DNA of 53,920 nt from a virus: IMG/VR virus record IMGVR_UViG_3300017998_000013, positions 1 to 53,920 of that record. One strand, given 5' to 3'. The position numbers and the translations under genes were made by a program. This document shows positions 47,111-53,197 of this stretch, one piece after another. How positions within the stretch are numbered: position 1 is the first letter of the stretch; every line of letters starts with the position of its first letter. Under the pieces are notes generated by a model that did not search any database, was not told the DNA's origin, and worked only from the letters and a program-made list of their open reading frames with translations.

Positions 47111-47706
47111 TATAGGGCCATCCCTGTCTTCAGTTCGCCTTCTTTGATGGTGAGCGGGGCTTCGATGACCTTTACATCGTCGTCCCTGTGAAACGTCATT
47201 TTCATGTCGAGGCCTGTTTCAGTCTCGGTCTCGGGAATCGGTAAGTTCATGCGCTGAATCTCGCGCAGTCCGTCCTGGATGAACATCAGGAGCTGGAATA
47301 TCGCGGGCTTGTTTACAGGGATATCAAGGAGTTGCAGGCACTTGACGAGTGAATATGTGGTGCATCGTAGGAATTTCTCTTGAACATACAGACTGCTGGC
47401 CATCGTCAGGGCGGCGAATTCGTCGGTAAAGTCCCCGAACGGCCTCATTTTCTTTGCGTGAGCCATGTCGCGGAGCAGGTCGGCGAAGTCGTTAGAGTCT
47501 TGGACGTGAACATCGGCATTATCTTTGGGGTCGAGGTACTTCCAGCCGCAGGAGTCGGGAACCCAGAACGATTTCCCCTTGAGCGTCGGCTTGTAGATCA
47601 TCATGGCCCGCTCGAACTTGGGCTTACCGCTCTTGTCGTCGGGGTCAACGACCTTGAGATGATGGAACTCGCGGGTCACGCCGCCTAAGTGTAGGAACCT
47701 GGCCAT
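47110..47706 (-). CDS. Hypothetical late protein
   Basis: This 198-residue protein lies directly before the portal gene and is coupled to it. It has FHHLKVVDPDDKSGKPKFER, SFWVPDSCGWKYLDP, AHAKKMRPFGDFTDEFAALT and TTYSLVKCLQLLDIPVNKPA. Mixed alpha/beta content. No family was recognised. The position suggests a packaging or head-completion accessory. Confidence 0.55.
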   Translation of the reverse strand: MARFLHLGGVTREFHHLKVVDPDDKSGKPKFERAMMIYKPTLKGKSFWVPDSCGWKYLDPKDNADVHVQDSNDFADLLRDMAHAKKMRPFGDFTDEFAALTMASSLYVQEKFLRCTTYSLVKCLQLLDIPVNKPAIFQLLMFIQDGLREIQRMNLPIPETETETGLDMKMTFHRDDDVKVIEAPLTIKEGELKTGMAL

Positions 47707-48008
47707 CAGCCTTTCCCCTCCTGATCTCGTTGCAGAGATTTCGCTGTATCTATGGCTTTGGTCATGTCCGCATATGTCATTGGTTTACTTGCCTCTGGAA
47801 TCGGTACGAGCTTCGTTCTCAACCGAGCCATGACGATAGCGAAAAACTTGTTCTTGCCGTCGTCCTTCGGGTTCAGCCCGCCGATAAACTCAACGGTGTA
47901 ATCTTCCTCTGCCTTCCTGACGACCTCTGTGAGCTTCGAGAATGCCAGCGAATACGAATCCCCCGAGCCGTAGAGGATATTGAACCCCTCCTGTAATCCG
48001 TCTCTCAT
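47706..48008 (-). CDS. Hypothetical small protein
   Basis: ATG 48008 follows ACAGGAGG at good spacing and is preferred over ATG 48062. The 100-residue protein has MRDGLQEGFNILYGSGDSYS, FSKLTEVVRKAEEDYTVEFI and GKNKFFAIVMARLRTKLV. Its stop overlaps the next start. No motif was recognised. Confidence 0.5.
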   Translation of the reverse strand: MRDGLQEGFNILYGSGDSYSLAFSKLTEVVRKAEEDYTVEFIGGLNPKDDGKNKFFAIVMARLRTKLVPIPEASKPMTYADMTKAIDTAKSLQRDQEGKG

Positions 48009-48074
48009 CGGTGTAAACCTCCTGTGTTGGTCTTGTTGGATGTTTTTAAGCCGCTCGTGCATAAAAACCCCATC

Positions 48075-48239
48075 TTAAATGCCCGCAAGCTGCCGTTTCA
48101 ACTTCGCTATTTTCATCAAAAGCCGCCCGCCTAATCTTAGCGGGAGGTTATTCACAACACGGGTCAGGCTTTCTATCTCTCGTTCGATATCTTCTTTAGA
48201 CGCTATCGGTGTTACTTTATTTATATTCGTGTTACTCAT
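48075..48239 (-). CDS. Small helical protein
   Basis: ATG 48239 has AAGG 6 bases upstream and gives 54 residues (MSNTNINKVTPIASKEDIER, EIESLTRVVNNLPLRLGGRL). The frame is open upstream to 48440 but the longer N-terminus looks unlike coding sequence. The C-terminal basic helix (LLMKIAKLKRQLAGI) could bind nucleic acid. Repeats overlap its start. Confidence 0.45.
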   Translation of the reverse strand: MSNTNINKVTPIASKEDIEREIESLTRVVNNLPLRLGGRLLMKIAKLKRQLAGI

Positions 48240-48289
48240 CGTATACCTTAACACTTTATCGTATACAGCAAAGGTGCCGGTGTTACTTT
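48207..48289 (-). promoter_or_regulatory. Repeat-rich control region near the start of the portal operon
   Basis: CGGTGTTACTTT occurs at 48207-48218 and 48278-48289, with a related CGTGTTACTCAT at 48229-48240. ATCGTATAC, which includes the palindrome GTATAC, occurs at 48238-48246 and 48258-48266, exactly 20 bp apart. They flank the start codon of the small gene at 48239. The layout resembles operator or activator sites for the portal and capsid genes, as a terminator lies upstream at 48629-48672. No clear -35/-10 pair was found. Confidence 0.4.
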
Positions 48290-48430
48290 CTAGTGTTTCG
48301 TGCCTCAACTGGTTCTTGTGATCTACTTTCCCCCTTCCCTTAGCCTTGGGTTTGCCCCTAAGACTCAAGGATTGATCCTGACACAATCGGGGTACTCGTT
48401 GTTCCCCTGGTAGCTTTCTTTGCCCCGCTA

Positions 48431-48583
48431 CCCACGACAAGGAGCGTCAGAGTGCTTGCCGTGCTTCCAAGGCCACCCATATTTCAGGGCCGGAAGGTCC
48501 GGGTCGGAAGTAGTCACCGTTGCCCGGTATTTTGTTTCACCTTGACTTGGCCGCAAGGCTCGGCGGTATTCATCTGTTCCTGT
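48431..48583 (-). pseudogene. Coding-like open frame without a good start (possible degenerate gene)
   Basis: A 51-codon open frame between TAA (48584-48586) and TAG (48428-48430) reads like real protein (EYRRALRPSQGETKYRATV; DPDLPALKYGWPWKHGKHSD). It has no ATG or GTG near its 5' end, only a TTG at 48559. After the TAG the same frame continues RGKESYQGNNEYPDCVRINP before another stop. It may be a decayed gene, or one disrupted by an error near 48560, where an ATG with AGGAACAG is present in a neighbouring frame. Confidence 0.3.
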
Positions 48584-48628
48584 TTAACGGCTAGGATCGG
48601 TTGGACGCCGGTTCATCCCTTTAAACGG

Positions 48629-48672
48629 CAAAAGCCCGGCTATAGCGGTCATATTCAACCGTATTGCCGGGC
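48629..48672 (-). terminator. Rho-independent terminator, - strand
   Basis: GCCCGGC (48634-48640) pairs with GCCGGGC (48666-48672), and inside it CGGT/ACCG extends the structure. On the - strand the stem is followed by TTTTG. It lies downstream of the small gene at 48724-48870, and so would end the terminase transcription unit before the portal unit. Confidence 0.65.
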
Positions 48673-48723
48673 CATTTGTTCGAGGCTCCACCTACATCGT
48701 GGAGGCGAAGATGGAAGCCGTGA

Positions 48724-48870
48724 TTATTTGAATGTCTTACTGATTATTAACTGTGAATCCCTGACGCCTCCCTGGTTGAGTTGGAATTTCATGACTACCT
48801 CGCCGGTATGATTGGCCGGTATTTCCTCCAACATTGCCTTCACTCTCTTGAGCAGGTCAAGAAACTTCAT
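48724..48870 (-). CDS. Small protein upstream of a terminator
   Basis: This 48-residue ORF starts at ATG 48870 after GGAGAAAG and ends at TAA 48724-48726. It reads MKFLDLLKRVKAMLEEIPAN then HTGEVVMKFQLNQGGVRD, a helix followed by two strands. The composition is like other small phage proteins and a terminator follows. No family was recognised. The 177 bases between it and the next upstream gene hold no supported gene. Confidence 0.5.
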   Translation of the reverse strand: MKFLDLLKRVKAMLEEIPANHTGEVVMKFQLNQGGVRDSQLIISKTFK

Positions 48871-49047
48871 TCTTTCTCCGTATATACCGATTATTAGCGG
48901 CTGTCAAGAGATTTATTTCGCGGTCGGTTGGTCGGCAGCCTATCATATACCAGATATTCGAAGTGATCTCGATCTCCCGGCGGCACGTCCATGTGAGGGC
49001 AGATGCGGGTGACTTTGGTCGTTTTGCGAACCACGGGAGTCACAAAA

Positions 49048-49287
49048 TCAAATTTGACCGGGGGTTTCTGTTGTGGTTTCCTCTTCTTGCCCGGCGAAGA
49101 AGTTTTTTAGTACAAATACAAACGAGTTCGACACATATTCAACCTGTACCCTTAAGTCCATTTCTCTCAACTGGTACTCTGGCAGTTCTATACAAATCGT
49201 TTTGAGTACCTTCTGCAAGAAGATGCTTTGAACCGACTCCCTGTCAGGATACATCCCGAACTCATTATAAACTTTAGGTTGAGCCAT
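49048..49287 (-). CDS. Hypothetical small protein
   Basis: ATG 49287 (MAQPKVYNEFGMYPDRES) is preferred over an opening at 49443 that overlaps the upstream gene. The 79-residue protein contains VQSIFLQKVLKTICIELPEY, then LRVQVEYVSNSFVFVLKNFF and an acidic Thr-rich tail. It overlaps the upstream gene by 14 bp. No family was recognised. Confidence 0.5.
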   Translation of the reverse strand: MAQPKVYNEFGMYPDRESVQSIFLQKVLKTICIELPEYQLREMDLRVQVEYVSNSFVFVLKNFFAGQEEETTTETPGQI

Positions 49288-49630
49288 TGTCCACCCCCTG
49301 ATAGAAACACTGTTTAACCTCATCAGGATAACAGCGGTTGCAGAACGGTTTCCCGCAGGGATTGCCCGGCCCGTGCTTGGCATGAAAAGACTCTTCGAAT
49401 ACGGGAACGTTGTCGGTATGTATCCGTGCCGCCTCTTTCCCATGAATATGCGGCTTCGGATTCGTGCAGTGCGGACAGGTGAAATCGGAGTTTGGTATCT
49501 TCATCCCCTTGCCGATACACTCAAGGGCGAATTCGAGGCCCTTGGCGTACTCGTACAAACCGACTGCAAATAGTTCTGGCTCTCTCGAAACGTCCCTCTT
49601 CTCCCATATCTCATCTGCGTGACTCTTCAT
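49274..49630 (-). CDS. Hypothetical protein with two zinc-binding Cys pairs
   Basis: ATG 49630 follows CAGGAGGTTTAAG. The 118-residue protein has DFTCPHCTNPKPHIHGKE and NPCGKPFCNRCYPDEVKQCF, four or five Cys that can form a zinc site with the nearby His. It is in the terminase operon. A zinc-binding accessory is inferred; the function is unknown. Confidence 0.55.
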   Translation of the reverse strand: MKSHADEIWEKRDVSREPELFAVGLYEYAKGLEFALECIGKGMKIPNSDFTCPHCTNPKPHIHGKEAARIHTDNVPVFEESFHAKHGPGNPCGKPFCNRCYPDEVKQCFYQGVDNGST

Positions 49631-49652
49631 CTTAAACCTCCTGTCGTGTGGT

Positions 49653-49991
49653 TTACCCTCCAAAAACTTCCCTCATGATATCTCTGATTTCTGACAAAAT
49701 GGTGTCCCTGTCCTGTTCGTAGATCGCCCGTTCCAGTTTAATGGCGCGCTGTTTAATGTCGCCGTAAATGGCCTCTCGCAATGCACGGATAACATTGTCT
49801 AGCATCGGAGCGAGTTCCTCGGGTTTACAAAATCCTGTTTGCACCCACCCCACAGAGATGCAATACTCGGTCAGATCGTCATAATCGGGGGTTGGTCTCT
49901 TGTATTCTTTCTTGACAGCCAACATCGGAGAAAAACACACTTTCCTCTCGTGCAATAACTCCGCTCTCACCGCATCAATAAACTTGCTCAT
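49653..49991 (-). CDS. Hypothetical helical protein
   Basis: This 112-residue protein starts MSKFIDAVRAELLHERKV. It has EELAPMLDNVIRALREAIYG and KQRAIKLERAIYEQDRDTIL helices. Its start overlaps the upstream gene by 17 bp. No motif was recognised. It may be a small assembly or regulatory factor of the packaging unit. Confidence 0.5.
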   Translation of the reverse strand: MSKFIDAVRAELLHERKVCFSPMLAVKKEYKRPTPDYDDLTEYCISVGWVQTGFCKPEELAPMLDNVIRALREAIYGDIKQRAIKLERAIYEQDRDTILSEIRDIMREVFGG

Positions 49992-50196
49992 TGCTCTCCC
50001 TCCTGGGTTGCTTCGTTAAGTGCCAGTCCCTACAATGGGGGCACTTGTAACAGCGTACATCATAACCGCTCGCTCTCTCTGACGCGCCGGCCGCGCCGAG
50101 GGCTGATTTCTTCGTACTGTGCCGCCGCTTCCTCGCTACGAAGCAATGGCCTCCCTTGTTCGGGACCGGGCTCGGTCGAGGTCCCCCCTTCCTCAT
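49975..50196 (-). CDS. Small basic zinc-ribbon-like protein
   Basis: ATG 50196 overlaps the terminase stop (ATGA) with GGAG 6 bases upstream. The 73-residue protein is very basic (KRRHSTKKSALGAAG) and ends YKCPHCRDWHLTKQPR. This one-pair zinc motif is frequent in small phage proteins beside terminase or replication genes. DNA binding is plausible. Confidence 0.55.
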   Translation of the reverse strand: MRKGGPRPSPVPNKGGHCFVARKRRHSTKKSALGAAGASERASGYDVRCYKCPHCRDWHLTKQPRRESNEQVY

Positions 50197-51659
50197 GACG
50201 GTCTCCATGTGCTTCGATACGGAGCCCTGATCACCTGGGCGGAGTGGCGCCAGTCAGTTTGAGCTTGCCCTTTCGCGGGGGTAATGAGCGCCAGGCCTTC
50301 CCCCGCTCCAATCAGCATATATTCCCCCGCCTCAACAGGGTGAGAGTACCGGTTCTTGTCCGGCTTGTCCTGGAATCGCTCATCACCGGTCACCTGCACG
50401 CGCTTGTAGCAATACCCGCCAGCTAAGCCTTTTCGTGTTACTTTCAGCGCAGGGGAGATTATCAGCCCGGGCTTGCCGTCGATCAACCGACTAAGAACAT
50501 TGCCGAGCGCCCCGTGTCTGAGCGTTGGATCGTTGGACGGCGCTGGCATGGCAGTGAGCGGCACCCCTTCGTCTTTCAGGGATGTGTTAAAGATATCGAA
50601 CGGCGTAGATTCGTCTGTCTGTGCCTCTGCCATCCCGGCCGGGTCGCCATAAGGAACCTCAAACTTGAATCCGGGGAAGGTGGCGGAGACGAACTGAGCG
50701 AATTCCCTGCCGAAGTTCTTGGCGCCCATGTGCTCGGTCACCAGTTCATGCGTCCAGATCCACCGACCATTGGGTAATCGCTGCCCGAAGATCGCCGCAG
50801 GGGTGAGCCCCCAGTCTATCCCGACTCGTATAGGTAATCCCTGCACCGGGTGCAGGGTTTCGTGGGAGCAGTGAATCGCGTCGATATACTCAGGGATGAC
50901 CGGCCTGCCCTCCTGGACGAAACCTATCTGATTACAGTAATAAACCCGGATGTAATCGTCTTTCTTGCCAGCCATACGAGTTGAATAATAATCCGACTCG
51001 TTGAGGTTTTCGACGTTCTCAGCTCCAGGGTTAGGAGTGAACCGCCCTTCTTTCTCGACGAGACCGCCAGGCTGTACGAAGAAATCCCATCCAGGCGGAG
51101 GCTCCTGCTCCAAAAGATACCACCAATGATCATCGTCCATTGAGTTGGTATCCATCATCACGCCGCGGTAGGTACAGCCACCCATATCTTTCGGCGGGTA
51201 CTGGCCAACGCGGTCGCCGAGCACGTCAATAACCACTTTTGGGATCTCCTTCGCCTCATTGACCCACGCGCCGGTCACTTCAAGAGACAGCAGCTTCCGA
51301 ACATCCCGCGGCCGGTCGAGTGCTCGGAAAAGGACATCCATGTGGAGCCCTGGTAATCGTATCTCGTGGATCATGTCATTCGTGGAAATCTCTCCGAAAT
51401 CATCAGGTGGGAAACATCGTTGCCATGTGGCTATTGTGGTATCACTCAATTCTCGGTACGTTGAGCGGACAACCACCCATCGGCTGTAGCGTGTACCGTC
51501 AGGTGCCGGCTTCTGGGCGAGAGCCCGCCTCATTATTTCGTTGCACATTGCGGTTGACTTGCCGGATCGGACAGGCCCGCGGACTCCACGGTAAAAAGCA
51601 TTGGATAGGTGAAACAGGGAGAGGGTGTAAGTGGCGTTATAGTTAATCTTTGTTCCCAT
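50193..51659 (-). CDS. terL: Terminase large subunit
   Basis: ATG 51659 is preferred over an opening at 51680 as AAAGGTG precedes it. The 488-residue protein has Walker A GPVRSGKST, a Walker B-like GAWVNEAKEIP (Glu as catalytic carboxylate), a TYRGVMMDTNSMDDDHW motif III region, and nuclease-domain GIDWGLTPAAIFG and PYGDPAG. These mark the ATPase and endonuclease of the packaging motor. It overlaps the TerS gene by 17 bp. The length is normal. Confidence 0.88.
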   Translation of the reverse strand: MGTKINYNATYTLSLFHLSNAFYRGVRGPVRSGKSTAMCNEIMRRALAQKPAPDGTRYSRWVVVRSTYRELSDTTIATWQRCFPPDDFGEISTNDMIHEIRLPGLHMDVLFRALDRPRDVRKLLSLEVTGAWVNEAKEIPKVVIDVLGDRVGQYPPKDMGGCTYRGVMMDTNSMDDDHWWYLLEQEPPPGWDFFVQPGGLVEKEGRFTPNPGAENVENLNESDYYSTRMAGKKDDYIRVYYCNQIGFVQEGRPVIPEYIDAIHCSHETLHPVQGLPIRVGIDWGLTPAAIFGQRLPNGRWIWTHELVTEHMGAKNFGREFAQFVSATFPGFKFEVPYGDPAGMAEAQTDESTPFDIFNTSLKDEGVPLTAMPAPSNDPTLRHGALGNVLSRLIDGKPGLIISPALKVTRKGLAGGYCYKRVQVTGDERFQDKPDKNRYSHPVEAGEYMLIGAGEGLALITPAKGQAQTDWRHSAQVIRAPYRSTWRPS

Positions 51660-52098
51660 CCTTGGCACCTTTGGCCGCATCAGGGTGAATGTTGAAAGTG
51701 AATTCTATCGGGGTCCCGTCTTTGCCGGAAAGTTCATGCTCTTGTTTATCTACCCACCCAAAATTGTTCTTGAGGGCAAATTCTACACCATGAGAACTCT
51801 TGGCACTAACCAAGCTTTCTTCATAAAACATTTCTACTTTTTGTTTCGCGCGCGTAATCGTGTTACAAAACTCTTTGCTTTTATGCTGGTAATCTATGAG
51901 CCCTTTCCGTGTCAGCCCTAAATGGAGGGCCAATCCTGTGACGGTATAGGGTCTGTTTTGATAAGTCACTGTACTCATGGTCACCTTGCCATCTTTGTCT
52001 GTAGTTTCGGTAACTTTATCCACCCAACACGACTGGAAATAGTCTTCTGCTTTGGCTTCTATATCGTTCGCGGCTCTATATTTAACAGGTCTTGCCAT
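51643..52098 (-). CDS. terS: Terminase small subunit
   Basis: ATG 52098 gives a 151-residue protein (MARPVKYRAANDIEAKAEDY). It has a helix-turn-helix-like region (PYTVTGLALHLGLTRKGLID), then ITRAKQKVEMFYEESLVSAK and GVEFALKNNFGWVDKQEHEL. The last two are typical of phage DNA-packaging small subunits. It precedes TerL and overlaps the upstream nuclease gene by 17 bp. It recognises packaging sites. Confidence 0.82.
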   Translation of the reverse strand: MARPVKYRAANDIEAKAEDYFQSCWVDKVTETTDKDGKVTMSTVTYQNRPYTVTGLALHLGLTRKGLIDYQHKSKEFCNTITRAKQKVEMFYEESLVSAKSSHGVEFALKNNFGWVDKQEHELSGKDGTPIEFTFNIHPDAAKGAKDGNKD

Positions 52099-52591
52099 TT
52101 TCCATCTCAATGGTATATGTTTTGCCTACGATAAAAAGAGTTATGTCCGATGCGAATTTTTGCATGTACGTAGAAAGGTATTCGTTTATTTTTGAACAAA
52201 CTAATATCAGTTTTGGTTTAATCCCATGAGCAGATTCATAGACTATGCCATATAATTGTAACTGGGCAACTCCTGATATTATTTGGACAATCGAATTAGA
52301 TGCGGGGACTTTGCACTCGATTAGATAATGATCTCCGCCATTAATCGCTAAAACATCTAGCCTGAATTTTGATCGTTTGCGTGGCTGGTTGAGCGGGAAG
52401 GTTATTTCGGTTACGATCTTGTCGAAGTTGACCCCAAAGATATTGTTAGCATGAGAAACGACAAATGATTGTAGCTCTGATTCTGTCGCGAACTCAGAAT
52501 GGTCATATATCAAAGGGATCAGGTCTTTTTCCCTGTATGGGCCATCTGTGTATTCTGGCGGTTTTTTTGTGGTGGGTGCTTTCTTTGGCAT
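52082..52591 (-). CDS. PD-(D/E)XK nuclease, NucS-like (putative)
   Basis: This 169-residue protein is the first gene of the late region. It has SELQSFVVSHANNIFGVNFD, then RLDVLAINGGDHYLIECKVP (Asp and E-x-K metal site). A helix and strand follow (GVAQLQLYGIVYES; PKLILVCSKI). This order is typical of NucS/EndoMS-like or DUF-type PD-(D/E)XK nucleases. It could act at packaging termini or against host DNA. The next gene, TerS, overlaps it. Confidence 0.65.
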   Translation of the reverse strand: MPKKAPTTKKPPEYTDGPYREKDLIPLIYDHSEFATESELQSFVVSHANNIFGVNFDKIVTEITFPLNQPRKRSKFRLDVLAINGGDHYLIECKVPASNSIVQIISGVAQLQLYGIVYESAHGIKPKLILVCSKINEYLSTYMQKFASDITLFIVGKTYTIEMENGKTC

Positions 52592-52599
52592 GTTCTCTT

Positions 52600-52626
52600 T
52601 TTATACCTACTTGTAAAAAAAATCAA
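52600..52626 (-). promoter_or_regulatory. Candidate late promoter, - strand
   Basis: On the - strand TTGATT (complement of 52621-52626), a 15-bp spacer and TATAAA (complement of 52600-52605) precede the nuclease start at 52591. The leader would be very short. The AT-rich character of 52600-52680 supports a divergent control region, but the match is modest. Confidence 0.35.
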
Positions 52627-52645
52627 ATATATTTTATTTTAGGGC

Positions 52646-52674
52646 TTGACATTCATTCTTATTTGTATTATTCT
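52646..52674 (+). promoter_or_regulatory. Candidate sigma70 promoter, + strand
   Basis: TTGACA (52646-52651), a 17-bp spacer and TATTCT (52669-52674) lie 31 bp before the small zinc protein at 52705. Together with the - strand candidate it makes this the divergent start point of both transcription units at this end. Confidence 0.55.
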
Positions 52675-52704
52675 TCTTCTTAACAGATTATGAGGAGGTA
52701 AATT

Positions 52705-52866
52705 ATGAAATGCCGCTGTAGACACTGCGACTTGGAATGGGATTCTAACCTGCCGGATGGACCGCGAGCCTGCCCTTCATGCAAGTCGTATCAATGGAGA
52801 GGGAAACAGGTGCAGGTTGAGCCGGGCAAGCGCCTGGTCCAGCCCTTAACCAAGGGAGGTAAGTGA
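52705..52866 (+). CDS. Small zinc-ribbon protein
   Basis: This 53-residue protein follows GAGGAGGTAAATT. It has CRCRHCDLEWDSN and ACPSCKSYQW, a complete two-pair zinc ribbon. A basic tail follows. The stop overlaps the next ATG (TGATG). It is of the common phage small zinc-ribbon type; the function is unknown. Confidence 0.65.
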   Translation: MKCRCRHCDLEWDSNLPDGPRACPSCKSYQWRGKQVQVEPGKRLVQPLTKGGK

Positions 52867-53024
52867 TGGACAAGGAAATAATTGAATTGATCGGAAGATA
52901 CGGGATTTCTGGCATAGTGGTCTACAAGATCATGGATTTCCTTGAATTTGTAGCAGTATTCGCGCTGTTGGCATGGCCTGCCCGAGCAGTATGGACATGG
53001 TTCAAGGGAAAGGATATCTTATGA
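52866..53024 (+). CDS. Small membrane protein
   Basis: This 52-residue protein starts within the upstream stop and ends in ATGA overlap with the next gene. It has an amphipathic start (MDKEIIELIGRYGISG) and a hydrophobic segment (FLEFVAVFALLAWPARAVW). It is followed by a second membrane protein of similar size, so the two may work together. Confidence 0.55.
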   Translation: MDKEIIELIGRYGISGIVVYKIMDFLEFVAVFALLAWPARAVWTWFKGKDIL

Positions 53025-53182
53025 GCACTCTTAAGCTCATTGATTCCCTAGTCAACCTGGATTCCAAGATCGAGCGGGGAGTATCTGACGCTGAGGACTG
53101 GGCGGCGAAGCGGGAGACCGTGATCGGCTTCATGGTGCTGGCTGTGCTGGTGATGTTTATTCTTTGGGTAGTAAACTATTGA
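53021..53182 (+). CDS. Small C-tail-anchored membrane protein
   Basis: ATG 53021 (ATGA overlap) is preferred over an opening at 52973. The 53-residue protein has a soluble charged part (LDSKIERGVSDAEDWAAKRE) and a C-terminal transmembrane helix (GFMVLAVLVMFILWVV). No family was recognised. With the two preceding genes it forms a tightly coupled three-gene cassette. Confidence 0.6.
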   Translation: MSTLKLIDSLVNLDSKIERGVSDAEDWAAKRETVIGFMVLAVLVMFILWVVNY

Positions 53183-53197
53183 AATAAGGAGGCTATT

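Noticed and set aside
48428-48430. TAG read as an amino acid (stop-codon recoding)
   Set aside because: TAG serves as a normal stop in several clear genes here (ends at 715, 2040, 8722, 10652), so genome-wide recoding is not supported.
48452-48811. + strand 119-residue ORF
   Set aside because: It crosses the - strand terminator and the 48-residue - strand gene, and reads as non-protein-like sequence.
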